Shown one piece after another: positions 9,998 to 19,562 of a stretch of DNA of 64,000 nt (the first letter of the stretch is position 1; each line of letters begins with the position of its first letter). The DNA comes from an uncultured Carboxylicivirga sp. (GTDB lineage Bacteria; Bacteroidota; Bacteroidia; Bacteroidales; Marinilabiliaceae), in NCBI GenBank assembly GCA_947491945.1, contig CANLLN010000016.1:47445-111444 (forward strand). Direction: 5' to 3'. The position numbers and the translations under genes were made by a program. Below the pieces are notes generated by a model, which made no database searches, was not told the DNA's origin, and saw nothing but the letters and a program-made list of their open reading frames with translations.

Positions 9998-12328
9998 TTA
10001 CTCCACAATAATCTCATCCACAAATAGCCAGGAGGCTCCTCCGGCAGCACTATGCCATTCAGGTACCAGAGCCTGATTAATAGCTTGCACCTTTACATAA
10101 CGCGCTACGGTGGGCTTCATTTCCACTTGATAATCCATCACAAGTGCTTCGCTTTGCAAAGGTATATTATTGATGGTGGCACCAACCTTCTCAAAATGAA
10201 CACCATCTAGCGAGCTGAGCACACGAATTTCTTTGGGAAGGAAAATCCACGAACCAGTTTCATGTAAACACCCCACGCTAACACGCCGTATTTCTTTCTC
10301 TTCTTCCAGATCAATCACAACCTCCATATCGTTTCCTTCGAAGCCCAGCCACTTACCATCGCTGAAGTTACGCGTACCCCGCAGACTATTCACCAGCGTC
10401 AGCTTACTTTTACCAGCATACTTTGAGTGAGGTGCCAAAGTAAACTCCAGGGGTTTAGCCGTAGCCTTGTGCAGGTTTAAATTCACCCGTGCATCTTTGC
10501 TCACCTTATGATCACCAATAAAAGAGGCCGCCACTACTTTCACCGAGGAATCAATACTAAAAGGTTCGGTATAAATCATAGACCCTTCATCCGGCGCAGT
10601 GCCATCCAAAGTATAGCGTATATCCGAATCGGGTATTTCTGTTGTAAGGGCCACAGCCACCGTCTTGGCCTTCTCATCAAACACACTCTCACACTGCACG
10701 GTGTACATACTCGTTGCATAATGCAAGCCCATTTTATCATAGTTATCAGTGAAAGCACTCATTCGCCCACTGAAATCGCGCCAGTCACGTCCCTCCTCTT
10801 TCGTCCATAAAGCCTCTGCGAGGGCTGCCATACGCGGAAAAGCCATATACTGCATGTGTTCCTCATCGGCTACATGCTCGGTCCACAAATTACCTTGTCC
10901 GCCCAGTATATGATTGACCTTATCAGGGCTTATCTGCTCGGGAATGGGGTTAAATTCATATACCCTTTTAAGTGGAAGATAGCCATTAAAGGCCACAGGC
11001 TCTAAATCCACAGGGCCCTGATAGTAATCTAGATAGCAATGCGAAGTGGGTGTCATAACAACATCATGGCCGCTATTCGCTGCTGCAATACCGCCTTCAA
11101 AACCCCGCCAGCTCATCACAGTAGCATTGGGAGCCAGTCCGCCTTCGAGTATCTCATCCCAGCCAATCAAAACGCGGTTATGGGCCGACAGATAATTCTC
11201 TACGCGACGAATGAAATAACTCTGTAAAGCATGTTCATCTTTCAGCTGCTCCTTTTTTATGCGCGCCTGACATTTAGCACAACGCTCCCATTCAGCTTTA
11301 TTGGCCTCATCGCCACCAATGTGAATATATTTCGATGGAAAAAGTTCCATCACCTCACTCAATACATCTTCAATAAATTGAAAAGTCTCATCTTTACCCG
11401 CACAGTATATATCGGTAATGGGCCACAAGCCACCGGGCTCAACATAAAAGGGGCCAGGATTACAGGCATACTCAGGATAAGCTGCCAACGATGATGTGGT
11501 ATGTCCCGGCATCTCTATTTCAGGCACTACAGTAATAAAGCGCTTTTGTGCATAAGCCACTACTTCTTTAATGTCTTCCTGGGTGTAGAAACCACCATAA
11601 GTGGCCTTCTCTCCTTCTTTAACGGCAGCACGGGCATTCCAGGGCAAGTGCTCACGATCAACACGCCAGGCACCCACCGAAGTAAGCTTAGGATATTTTT
11701 TGATCTCGATGCGCCAGCCCTGATCATCCACAAGGTGCCAGTGAAATACGTTTATCTTGTGATAAGCCAGATAATCGATGAGCTGCATCACTTCCTCTTT
11801 CGTAAAAAAGTGACGTGATACATCCAGCATCATACCCCGCCATTTAAATGCGGGCTTATCAGATACCCTAACCCCTTTTATGGAATAGGAGAAATGCCGC
11901 GCATCGGTGGGCTGTAAAATTTCGGCCGGACACATCTGCAACAAGGTTTGCAGGGCATAAAAAACCCCTTTAGCACTGGCGGCTTCAATTGTTACCTGCG
12001 CTGCTTCAACCCCAAGACGATAAGCCTCATCATCCATTCCTTCGTCGCGGCGAATTACAATGGCCGGTTCTTCTTCATCCCTTACTTTCTTCACTTCCAG
12101 TGGTCTGCCCACATGCCTTTCAATCGCTTCATTAAAAACGGCGACTCCCGCGGCCAACGCGGCCGACTCCACCACAATGGGTGTTTTATCGCGAAGCATA
12201 AAAGTCGAACCCTCATAATCAATAGCATTGGGTTGCGGAATCAAGGGGCGTTGCATTGCCGTAGGGGCACTGCAGGCTGCTAAGAGCCCCACAAGACAAA
12301 CCATGACCAGTCCTGTCATTTGTTTCAT
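9998..12328 (-). CDS. Beta-N-acetylhexosaminidase lipoprotein, GH20
   Basis: A 776-residue glycoside hydrolase that removes terminal N-acetylhexosamine residues from chitin oligomers, glycans or peptidoglycan fragments. The lipoprotein signal ends in LLAACSAP (Cys ~19), so it is anchored in an outer or periplasmic membrane leaflet. Domain order: GH20b-type alpha/beta domain (~25-150), the (beta/alpha)8 barrel with the catalytic Asp-Glu pair in HIGGDEANKAEW (~338-341), a chitobiase C-terminal beta domain (YTLDGTAPDEGS), and a terminal F5/8-type carbohydrate-binding region (~630-776). No PUL-type SusC/SusD genes are adjacent, so the target glycan is unknown. It is transcribed alone, with a 375-bp gap from the upstream hydrolase gene. 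Confidence 0.95.
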   Translation of the reverse strand: MKQMTGLVMVCLVGLLAACSAPTAMQRPLIPQPNAIDYEGSTFMLRDKTPIVVESAALAAGVAVFNEAIERHVGRPLEVKKVRDEEEPAIVIRRDEGMDDEAYRLGVEAAQVTIEAASAKGVFYALQTLLQMCPAEILQPTDARHFSYSIKGVRVSDKPAFKWRGMMLDVSRHFFTKEEVMQLIDYLAYHKINVFHWHLVDDQGWRIEIKKYPKLTSVGAWRVDREHLPWNARAAVKEGEKATYGGFYTQEDIKEVVAYAQKRFITVVPEIEMPGHTTSSLAAYPEYACNPGPFYVEPGGLWPITDIYCAGKDETFQFIEDVLSEVMELFPSKYIHIGGDEANKAEWERCAKCQARIKKEQLKDEHALQSYFIRRVENYLSAHNRVLIGWDEILEGGLAPNATVMSWRGFEGGIAAANSGHDVVMTPTSHCYLDYYQGPVDLEPVAFNGYLPLKRVYEFNPIPEQISPDKVNHILGGQGNLWTEHVADEEHMQYMAFPRMAALAEALWTKEEGRDWRDFSGRMSAFTDNYDKMGLHYATSMYTVQCESVFDEKAKTVAVALTTEIPDSDIRYTLDGTAPDEGSMIYTEPFSIDSSVKVVAASFIGDHKVSKDARVNLNLHKATAKPLEFTLAPHSKYAGKSKLTLVNSLRGTRNFSDGKWLGFEGNDMEVVIDLEEEKEIRRVSVGCLHETGSWIFLPKEIRVLSSLDGVHFEKVGATINNIPLQSEALVMDYQVEMKPTVARYVKVQAINQALVPEWHSAAGGASWLFVDEIIVE

Positions 12329-12555
12329 TCGAATACAGTTTAATTGCTACTAAAACACGATCGGTAATGCACCGAAGCATCGGTCAACGACCATTAGCCG
12401 GGCACAATACAGTCATGTTCTTTTTCATTTTTTTAGTCAGTATAAAATTGAAAAAAAAACAGCAAGGACTAAACGGCTATTTGTTCAAGAAAGGTAAGGA
12501 GTGTTCAGCAGGAGATCATGAGAACATTCAGGATGTTCTTTGGAAGGTTAAAGGC

Positions 12556-12644
12556 GTTCAATAAGTTTTAAGGAACGATTCACTAATATATGATGCTTAT
12601 AAAGAATCATTCCGTATTTTTTTTATTAAAATGGAACTTACTAC
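12556..12644. repeat. MITE-like repeat, copy A (~89 bp)
   Basis: This stretch of the 375-bp gap 12329-12703 is clearly related to 32061-32157. Shared blocks are GTTCARTAAGTTTTARGGAA at the left, GATGCTTATARAGAA in the middle and GAACTTACTAC at the right (the last as GGAACTTACTAC here). The outer ends form imperfect inverted repeats around AGTAAGTT, and the inside has a hairpin GGAACGATTC/GAATCATTCC. No gene is inside. The rest of the gap holds a 7-5-7 palindrome AGAACAT-TCAGG-ATGTTCT at 12521-12539 and otherwise nothing recognisable. Confidence 0.75.
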
Positions 12645-12703
12645 TGTCCATGTATAAGGAAGCCTTCCATGTCCCCCCGGTGGAAACGAATACTTTGATG
12701 TGA

Positions 12704-14032
12704 TCAGTAGATAAGCTGGGGTCGTCGGCGAGCCGATACCCATGTATGATCCATTTGAAAGAGGTTATAATCGGGCCACTCATCAATGGCATTGATGCCG
12801 CGGTTCATTACCCGAACAATGTCGTTGGCCAAAGATGGTCCCTTCCAACTGCCCGTGTTAAAAAGCACAACATAGGCAATACCGTTGTCCATACGTGCCA
12901 TTAAAGCCGAGGTACCGGCCAAGGTACCGGTACGAAACCAGGTATTGGCCCGTATGCGTCGCCAACCCAGCGGACCATGATCGTTAATTTCCTTGTCCAC
13001 CATCGCTGTAATGCTTTCCTCTTGCAATAAGTCGGGATAGCTATCAAAGCCATCAATAGAAAGCATCAACTTCATTAAATCCGTTGATGAGGCAATCCAA
13101 CCACCGGCAGCCCCTAAAGAGTGCATATCATTACCACCGTACGTGCGCAGTACCTGCGTTGTATCACCCAGATAATCGGCTACATAAAAAGTAGGCCTTG
13201 GCTCGTAATATTTTACTTCCAGCTCAGCACGCTCATACAAATGACTACCGCCAATACGCATATCAAAAATACCCAATGGATATAAAATATTGGTTTGAAT
13301 GTACTGTTCGTAGTCCATGCCCGATACTTTGGCAATGACCTCACCCAGTATCATATACCCCAGGTTGGAGTAATAAGAGGCCTGACCCGGGGTAAAATGC
13401 AACCTTTTATTCAATACAAATCGAATGATATCGCATTTACTAACAGGCAATGGCTTTTTAAGTGAGCGGGCGATCACGGTAGGCATAAACATCTGATCAC
13501 CCCATCGGGTTGTCCAGCCCCCGCTGTGCTCCAAGAGGTGACGCACGGTAATATCCTCAACACGCTTGTCCCGATAATTAAGATATAGAGAATCATTTAA
13601 GACCCCCTGGGCACCAAACACTTTGGTATCGAGAGATAAGATGCCCTGCTCCTGCAAACGCATGATGCCGGCCGCCGTAATTAGCTTGGAGATACTAGCC
13701 ACCCGAAACAAATGATGGGGCTCTGCCTCCACCGACAACTCCTTATCGGCATAGCCAAACCCCTTTGCATATAACAGCTTGCCATCCTTGGCTACAGCTA
13801 CTGATGCACCCTCAAGCAACTCACGACGCATAAAACGCGTCACCTGCTTTTCCAAAGGGGCAAACACCTCATCATCCGACAGAAAAGCCGGCACATGGAA
13901 GGAGCTTGCAGCACTGCCCGGTGGCATAAAATCGCTACCGTAGGAATCCGATACGGGACTCACCATAGCCGATGAAATCCACAAGGAACCTGTTATGGCA
14001 ACTGCCACTATAATTTTATACAGAAACTTCAT
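12704..14032 (-). CDS. Serine hydrolase of the beta-lactamase / class C PBP fold
   Basis: A 442-residue exported enzyme with the SxxK catalytic motif (SISK, Ser113-Lys116), a YSN triad motif in YYSNLGYMILGEV, and the conserved LLEHSGGW segment. This fold includes beta-lactamases, D-aminopeptidases and esterases, and the substrate cannot be assigned by sequence. The N-terminus has a signal or anchor helix (FLYKIIVAVAITGSLWIS). The frame begins with a TTG directly before an ATG; the ATG at 14032 is used. The KTG box is not obvious: the C-terminal strand reads WFRTGTLAG, where RTG may stand in, as in some esterase-like members. Resistance to beta-lactams is not implied. Confidence 0.88.
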   Translation of the reverse strand: MKFLYKIIVAVAITGSLWISSAMVSPVSDSYGSDFMPPGSAASSFHVPAFLSDDEVFAPLEKQVTRFMRRELLEGASVAVAKDGKLLYAKGFGYADKELSVEAEPHHLFRVASISKLITAAGIMRLQEQGILSLDTKVFGAQGVLNDSLYLNYRDKRVEDITVRHLLEHSGGWTTRWGDQMFMPTVIARSLKKPLPVSKCDIIRFVLNKRLHFTPGQASYYSNLGYMILGEVIAKVSGMDYEQYIQTNILYPLGIFDMRIGGSHLYERAELEVKYYEPRPTFYVADYLGDTTQVLRTYGGNDMHSLGAAGGWIASSTDLMKLMLSIDGFDSYPDLLQEESITAMVDKEINDHGPLGWRRIRANTWFRTGTLAGTSALMARMDNGIAYVVLFNTGSWKGPSLANDIVRVMNRGINAIDEWPDYNLFQMDHTWVSARRRPQLIY

Positions 14033-14141
14033 CAATCATTTTATACGAAGCCACAAAAATAATGGTTTCATGACAGGAATAAAACCATTATTCCAGAAAA
14101 ACACTTTGGGATGAAAAAACACACAGATACACAAAGCTGAT

Positions 14142-14729
14142 TTACAACACAAAGGGCTTTATACTACAGCCAATAGCCTTGGTAAGCGAAGGATTAACAT
14201 TTTTTCCCTGCTGCACCGCCTCGATGGCCGCTTCCAGGTACTTTTCCTCTACTTCATCAGCATCCTGCGGACTATCGTCGATGGCTCCAATATAGGCCAC
14301 CCGAAAGCCTTCGTCTGTATTATTCAATAAAAAGACATGGGGTGTTTTGGTAGCACCATAGGCCTTATAAACACCTTTATTATCCAGTAAATACGGAAAA
14401 TCGTATCCTTTCTTCACCATGTAGGAAAAACCATCCACCTCGTATTTTACCGAGTCGTTGGGGTTAATACTCACCACCGGAAAACTTTGTGGTGCATACT
14501 TTCTATGCAGTTGATTTATACGTTCCTCGTAAAACTTAGCATAGGGGCAGTGGTTACAGGTGAAAATAAGAATCACACCATCCTGCTGCTTGTAATCGCT
14601 GAGCGAAACAATTTGATAATCGGTATTCATCAAACTAAAACCGGGCGCTTTGTCACCCACTTTCACCTGCCCCTGCGAAGCGTTAAGGCTGACCATAAGG
14701 CCGAATAATAATAAAATAACCTGTTTCAT
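14142..14729 (-). CDS. Exported thioredoxin-like / AhpC-TSA family protein
   Basis: A 195-residue periplasmic protein. A signal peptide (ending SQGQ, ~21) precedes a redoxin fold with KVGDKAPGFSL, then IFTCNHCPYAKFYEERI with a CxxC (CNHC) active site. This CNHCP form is common in redoxins of unknown substrate next to TlpA-like genes. It overlaps the upstream TlpA-like gene by four bases (ATGA), which indicates translational coupling. The pair probably handles extracytoplasmic disulfide or peroxide chemistry, but no partner cytochrome biogenesis genes are nearby. Confidence 0.88.
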   Translation of the reverse strand: MKQVILLLFGLMVSLNASQGQVKVGDKAPGFSLMNTDYQIVSLSDYKQQDGVILIFTCNHCPYAKFYEERINQLHRKYAPQSFPVVSINPNDSVKYEVDGFSYMVKKGYDFPYLLDNKGVYKAYGATKTPHVFLLNNTDEGFRVAYIGAIDDSPQDADEVEEKYLEAAIEAVQQGKNVNPSLTKAIGCSIKPFVL

Positions 14730-15217
14730 AATGATGATTTTTGGTGATTAATAGTAGCTATTAGACTTTGCAGATGCTGAAGATCCAACTCCCCCTCATA
14801 AAATACAGAGACTCCGTTTTTGATTACAAGGGTAGCCGGAATGGCACCTGACCAAGCCTCATCAATACGGTCTATCCATACATTGGGATTACGCTCATCG
14901 AGCAACACCACCTCCGCCTCTACTGATCTGGATCTAAGGAAGGGTAATAATTTAGTTTCTTTGTGCGATTTAAAATCGAGGCTTACCAGTAACACTTTCA
15001 ACGCAACATCTCCAGCATGCAACTCTTCCGATTCAAAAACAGGTAGCTCATCAACGCAGGGACCACACCAGGTAGCCCAAAAATTAATTACATAGGTAGT
15101 ATCATTATTCACTTGAACACGCGCCAGAAGATCATCGGCCGACACCTCGGCTACCTTCTGCCCCATCATTGGCAGCCATGTACCCAACAGAAATAACATT
15201 GCAAGCATCTGTTTCAT
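14726..15217 (-). CDS. TlpA-like thiol-disulfide oxidoreductase
   Basis: A 163-residue exported thioredoxin-fold protein. Its active site is FWATWCGPCVDELPVF, the WCGPC form typical of TlpA/ResA reductants of the periplasm. The frame opens upstream at a TTG, but MKQMLAMLFLLGTWLPMMGQ from the ATG at 15217 is a good signal peptide and is preferred. It overlaps the next gene by ATGA and lies 44 bp after the DUF4105 gene, so the three may be one operon. Its role is likely reduction of cysteines in exported proteins; ResA-type function in cytochrome c assembly would fit the multihaem cytochrome nearby but is only a guess. Confidence 0.88.
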   Translation of the reverse strand: MKQMLAMLFLLGTWLPMMGQKVAEVSADDLLARVQVNNDTTYVINFWATWCGPCVDELPVFESEELHAGDVALKVLLVSLDFKSHKETKLLPFLRSRSVEAEVVLLDERNPNVWIDRIDEAWSGAIPATLVIKNGVSVFYEGELDLQHLQSLIATINHQKSSL

Positions 15218-15261
15218 ACTCTCTAAACAGAAAAGCCACAAAATAGTTCTGTTTCAGACCA

Positions 15262-16422
15262 CTAAGCTTTATTATTCAGATAAAACCAAGTTGCATAACG
15301 ACTCAACAGCAGCAGACACAGCGGGTAAACCATGGCGGGTAAGTACTGCGGTATAGCCCAAAAAAATAATATTGGCAGGGAAGCACACACCAAGAGGAAA
15401 ATAAGGTAAACACCAAAGATCTTTGAACGATAAAACCAATTGGCCAGAAAAGCTACAAAAACATTAAATGGCATAGCCCATAGCATATTGAAATTCTCGC
15501 CAGTAACACTATGACGCGACAAAAACCAAAGAAAGAAGATGAGACAGCCCACCAGACCGCTAAGCAGCAGGAAGAATCGATTAAGCCAAACAAGAGGTCT
15601 TTGGCACCGTAGCTCATAATAAGCCAAAATAATTGACCCAATGAATAAGAGCCAGAAGAACAGGGCGGGAGTAAAAAAAACGCCTTCAAGAGGTTTATCA
15701 AAAGACAATACCGTATGCGTTTCGCCCAGCAATGGCAGTCCGGAGTCGGCACGCACCGCTCCCCCCAAATGCTTCATCAGATAATCGGGTAAAAACATCT
15801 GATCATGCTGATTAGCCGGGTAATCGGTTTTCATTCCCAAAATCAGATCCAGACCATCGGCTATCCATGGTTTATCGCCATCATACTGGTGCAGCATCTC
15901 ACGAAAAGTGTATTCATCAAAAGCTGCATCATCGTACACCGGAGCAACATCCAGATTGGCAGTAATAATATCACGGATACGGGTGGCGCAGTTATCAAAC
16001 AAGAAATCGTAGCGATAAAAACGGTTCTCCCCTTGCAGATTGATCATCAGTGCCTCAAACAGATCTTGCTTCTCCTGCGAAGACAGTATGAGCGGCTGCT
16101 CATAAACACTGCGCTTCTCGTAGTTATATATCGTTACAAAACGTGCATAGTCTCCCCTACTGAGCATATAGTTGAGATTACCATTGGCAAACTTCAGATA
16201 GAAATTGGGTGTATCAAAGTCGAAAGTGCCGTAATTAAACACCCAATCGAAACCTGCTACCGGGTCGTTCACTCTTATAGCACTGTGACCAAACAAGGCA
16301 TACAACTCCTCACCCGGAGAACAGGTTATCAGTGAGATATGAGCCTGATCTGACAAACGCGCCTGCGCCTTCAGGGACAGCGATAAGAGAAAAGTTAGAA
16401 CGATAAGGAGAATATAACGCAT
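15262..16422 (-). CDS. DUF4105 (Lnb-like N-terminal) membrane protein
   Basis: A 386-residue protein with a cleavable signal (ending SLKAQA), a periplasmic DUF4105 domain marked by SPGEELYALFGHSAIRV and FDWVFNYGTFDFDTPNF, and four or five membrane helices in the last ~140 residues. The conserved His in GHSAIRV and Cys in FDNCATRI recall a papain-like (NlpC/P60-related) active site, as suggested for the Lnb domain. The biochemical function is not established for this family. It starts the minus-strand series that continues with the TlpA-like gene. Confidence 0.88.
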   Translation of the reverse strand: MRYILLIVLTFLLSLSLKAQARLSDQAHISLITCSPGEELYALFGHSAIRVNDPVAGFDWVFNYGTFDFDTPNFYLKFANGNLNYMLSRGDYARFVTIYNYEKRSVYEQPLILSSQEKQDLFEALMINLQGENRFYRYDFLFDNCATRIRDIITANLDVAPVYDDAAFDEYTFREMLHQYDGDKPWIADGLDLILGMKTDYPANQHDQMFLPDYLMKHLGGAVRADSGLPLLGETHTVLSFDKPLEGVFFTPALFFWLLFIGSIILAYYELRCQRPLVWLNRFFLLLSGLVGCLIFFLWFLSRHSVTGENFNMLWAMPFNVFVAFLANWFYRSKIFGVYLIFLLVCASLPILFFWAIPQYLPAMVYPLCLLLLSRYATWFYLNNKA

Positions 16423-16629
16423 GAATATTTTTTTGCCGAAGATAAAAAATAAAAGAGTGTACGATATACATAATGCTTAAAAACTGTACCAGCAGCTGCA
16501 TACATGCAGATCCGCAGCGTTTATTCTTAATGACTCTAATTAAGCTAATTATATACTACAAAAGCGGGAAAATTCGTATATTTAATTAACCGTGACTTTT
16601 CAGAAGGGTTAGAAACAAAACGTAGAGGT

Positions 16630-19113
16630 ATGAGTCAGGTTTTAAGTCAACAAGAGAAAATCACTACAGCACACATAATCATAGAGTTGCGCCTTGCAAT
16701 TCTTTTGATGATGGCACTGTTTTGCATCTCACTAAGCCATGCACAGCTAAGCACACAAGACACGGCCTTTCCGGCACCCCAAAAGTATTGCCTCTCCTGC
16801 CACAATGGAATTGAACCGACTCGCCCTTTTGCATCTGACATGATGCAAGAAATACTGCACAAGGGCGCTCAATGGGGCGATCCCAATGGCTGTATCGTTT
16901 GCCATGGAGGCACACCATCGGAAACCAATAACAAAAACAGAGCCCATTGGGGTGCATCACCCAACAGTGGACTTACTACATTTACTCCTGTGCCCGCCGC
17001 TCTTCCGGTCAATGACAACACCTGCGGCTTATGCCATCCCGATCATTGCTATAACGTTAAACGATCGATGATGAACACCGATGCCGGCAAGATGAAAGCC
17101 ATCACCTGGAGCTTTGGCCTAAATACAGAGAACAAAAACCATCGCTACGGCGACCACGACATGAATGACCCCGATGGACCAACTCCACGCCTTGGCTCAG
17201 CAGCCTATAAAAATTATATGCTGGCACTGGCCAATGCCTATCCGGGTCAGTACCCCAATCAGCTGCAACAAATACCCGAAGTATCCCTCAACACCTTGCA
17301 CAGCAACCCCGGTCAGGCTGCTTATACTTACCTGCGCAACTGTAATGCCTGTCACCTCAGCAATAAGGGCATGCAGGATCGCGGCCATCACCGGGGCATG
17401 GGCTGCGCTGCATGCCACAACCTCTACAGTAACGAGGGCTATTACGAAGGGGGCGATGCCGCTATCGATAAGGCAACACCCGGTCATCTGCTTGTTCATG
17501 CCATGCAGGGGACGCGGAAATCTAATATCACCGTCAACGGGCATCAATTTACAGGTATTCAGGTATCTACCTGTGCTGCATGCCACTCCGCCGGGCGCCG
17601 TATAGGTCATGCCTATCAGGGACTAATGGCCATGGGGCACAGTGATAACCGGGGGCCCTTTAACCTACAAGGCCAACCGCAAAAAACCAATGCCGGGTAT
17701 GTATTCAAATATATACGCGAGGATGTTCACCACCGTACTATGCGAGATGGACAAACTTCTACCGGACTGCTTTGTCAGGATTGCCATGTCACAACTTCGA
17801 TGCACGGCAATGGTAACATCGGTGCTACTTCACTGGCTACTCTTGAAATTGAGTGCAGCGATTGCCACGGCACACCCAACTATTTTCCCTGGGAGCTGCC
17901 CCTTGGCTATGGCGACGAGTTACTGGAAAACCCGGTGGGTAATGAAGGTCGCGGACTAACCACCCTGCCCATGGCGGTCACAAAAGAATTCGGAACCCAG
18001 CACCCACCACGCGACGGCTATCTTCTCTCTGCCCGTGGAAATGCACTGGGCAATGTGGTAAAAGATAAATACCGCGTTGTGGTTCACTCTGCCACCGGAC
18101 TCGATCTTGAAGTGCCTTTACTAAAAGCAAAATCACAATCGGGTAAATGGCGCAACCCCAAGCAGGCACAAACAGCCATGGTAAATGTGTCAACACACAT
18201 CAACCGACTGGAGTGCTATGCCTGCCACTCCACATGGGCTGCTCAATACTACGGTTATAAATATGTAATTGACTACACTCAATCGTCGATCGATTGGCTC
18301 TACTCTGCTGAGGACACCGATAAGCATGGAACCAGTGCCGATTACCGACAACGCCATGTCATGCAGCCTGGTGCCCCCACTTATGGCGATTACAGTCATG
18401 TACGATGGGCCTCGCCACCCCTGGGCATCAACGGAGAAGGCCGCGTGAGTCCGCTTGTAGGGGTGATACAGACAATCAGCACCATTATAGATACCGATGG
18501 ACGTATAGTGAGCCCCAACCGTGTAGCGCGCGCAGCAGCAGGCTATAACGCCATGGAGCTTGCTCCTGTACAGCCCCATACCATCTCCACCGAGGCCCGA
18601 GCCTGCACCGACTGCCACGGCAACACAACTACCATGGGCTATGGGGTGCATCATGGGCTTTACGATGCAGCTCCCTACAAGGCTCGATATGCCGATGTAA
18701 TCAACCAAAACGGAGAAATCGTAAGTCGCCACACAGAGGTACAGATACCCGCTTTACCCCATCTGCATGGTGATTTTGCGCAGCTCATCGACAGCAGTGG
18801 TAGACAAGTACAAACCGTAGATTCGCACTGGCCCCGTTCAAAACCCCTCACAGCCCGTCAACGCGAAGTACTGGCGCGTGATGGCACCTGCCTGGCCTGC
18901 CACCAGGATCTGCCCAAGGGAGCACTGCCCATACGCATGCTGGGGCAGATAGCTCATATGACAGGACTCAGCTTTGCTCCTGAAGAAGCACATAACGAAC
19001 TATTGCGTGAAAACGACCTGCTTATCTCGTGGGTGAAATTCCTCGGTATCCTAACACCCATCCCACTGCTAGTCGTCGCCTTTGTACTTTTTAAGCTGAA
19101 GAAAAAATCATGA
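16630..19113 (+). CDS. Eleven-haem c-type cytochrome with C-terminal membrane anchor
   Basis: This 827-residue exported protein has eleven CxxCH haem-binding motifs: CLSCH, CIVCH, CGLCH, CNACH, CAACH twice, CQDCH, CSDCH, CYACH, CTDCH and CLACH. An N-terminal signal ends near SLSHAQ (~40), and a hydrophobic helix close to the C-terminus (ILTPIPLLVVAFVLF) followed by KKK suggests anchoring in the inner membrane with the haems outside. It should pass electrons between the membrane pool and an external or periplasmic acceptor. Motif spacing is irregular, and I do not recognise a named class (not obviously OmcA/MtrC, NrfA or octahaem reductase). No partner dehydrogenase, quinol oxidase or ccm genes flank it; it looks like a single-gene unit. 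Confidence 0.92.
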   Translation: MSQVLSQQEKITTAHIIIELRLAILLMMALFCISLSHAQLSTQDTAFPAPQKYCLSCHNGIEPTRPFASDMMQEILHKGAQWGDPNGCIVCHGGTPSETNNKNRAHWGASPNSGLTTFTPVPAALPVNDNTCGLCHPDHCYNVKRSMMNTDAGKMKAITWSFGLNTENKNHRYGDHDMNDPDGPTPRLGSAAYKNYMLALANAYPGQYPNQLQQIPEVSLNTLHSNPGQAAYTYLRNCNACHLSNKGMQDRGHHRGMGCAACHNLYSNEGYYEGGDAAIDKATPGHLLVHAMQGTRKSNITVNGHQFTGIQVSTCAACHSAGRRIGHAYQGLMAMGHSDNRGPFNLQGQPQKTNAGYVFKYIREDVHHRTMRDGQTSTGLLCQDCHVTTSMHGNGNIGATSLATLEIECSDCHGTPNYFPWELPLGYGDELLENPVGNEGRGLTTLPMAVTKEFGTQHPPRDGYLLSARGNALGNVVKDKYRVVVHSATGLDLEVPLLKAKSQSGKWRNPKQAQTAMVNVSTHINRLECYACHSTWAAQYYGYKYVIDYTQSSIDWLYSAEDTDKHGTSADYRQRHVMQPGAPTYGDYSHVRWASPPLGINGEGRVSPLVGVIQTISTIIDTDGRIVSPNRVARAAAGYNAMELAPVQPHTISTEARACTDCHGNTTTMGYGVHHGLYDAAPYKARYADVINQNGEIVSRHTEVQIPALPHLHGDFAQLIDSSGRQVQTVDSHWPRSKPLTARQREVLARDGTCLACHQDLPKGALPIRMLGQIAHMTGLSFAPEEAHNELLRENDLLISWVKFLGILTPIPLLVVAFVLFKLKKKS

Positions 19114-19171
19114 GTGCTCTTTTTTATTTCCACATATTTACAAAAAAGAACATCTCTTTATGAATATTTGA

Positions 19172-19179
19172 TACCTTTG
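19172..19179 (+). promoter_or_regulatory. Candidate -7 box for the first riboswitch transcript
   Basis: TACCTTTG fits TAnnTTTG and is placed a few bases before the riboswitch. No TTTG is seen at the expected -33 position. Confidence 0.45.
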
Positions 19180-19184
19180 CCGTG

Positions 19185-19371
19185 CAATTGGTTTTCAGAA
19201 CCGGATGATACCGGGGAGAAATTAAAAGGGAATGCCGTGTAAATCGGCAACAGTTCCCGCTGCTGTAAGTTCCGACCCTTTAGGGTCTGTTACTTTTAAT
19301 AAAACACCACTGTTGAGCTCCTCTCAACGGGAAGGTATTAAAAGTAGGAATAAGTCAGAAGACCTGCCAAG
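19185..19371 (+). promoter_or_regulatory. Cobalamin riboswitch 1
   Basis: The core has all main blocks of the adenosylcobalamin-type aptamer: GGGAATGCCGTG then ATCGGCAACAGTTCCC, CGCTGCTGTAA, the CACCACTG segment, GGGAAGG, and the B12 box AGTCAGAAGACCTGCC at 19353-19368. It binds a cobalamin and is expected to shut off expression of the downstream T9SS-tailed propeller gene when B12 is plentiful. It is nearly identical to the copy at 22885-23071, suggesting duplication. It ends ~310 bp before the gene. Confidence 0.95.
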
Positions 19372-19377
19372 TGTTAC

Positions 19378-19562
19378 GATTTTACAGCCTGCGGCGAACG
19401 GGTATGCGATCATCATTCTTGCAACATCTTCTGTTGGCATCAATGCTGTAAAATCCATTTTATTAATGAATTTAAAATACAGCAGGATGAAACACTTCAG
19501 CCCCACATAACACGCACAAGCATAAAAAAAGCAGCAGGGTTCGCCAAAACTTACTGCTGCTT
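19378..19562 (+). promoter_or_regulatory. Hairpins after riboswitch 1 (possible expression platform)
   Basis: An 11-bp perfect inverted repeat pairs GATTTTACAGC (19378-19388) with GCTGTAAAATC (19445-19455). A second hairpin pairs AAGCAGCAG (19529-19537) with CTGCTGCTT (19554-19562). Neither is followed by a strong T-run. They may control read-through or RNA stability in the long 5' leader. No gene is seen in 19372-19678. Confidence 0.4.

Noticed and set aside
12367..12564. A 65-codon plus-strand frame between the GH20 and serine hydrolase genes
   Set aside because: It runs partly into the dispersed repeat, has an unlikely composition and no ribosome-site or homology support.
12704..14032. 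Calling the serine hydrolase an antibiotic-resistance beta-lactamase
   Set aside because: The SxxK and YSN motifs are shared by esterases and peptidases, and nothing in the sequence or neighbours supports lactam hydrolysis.
17165..18732. Long frames on both strands inside the multihaem cytochrome gene
   Set aside because: They overlap the frame with eleven CxxCH motifs and have no recognisable domain or start context.
19529..19562. Hairpin with a GGTTCGCC loop, considered as a tRNA fragment
   Set aside because: No acceptor, D or anticodon arms can be drawn around it.
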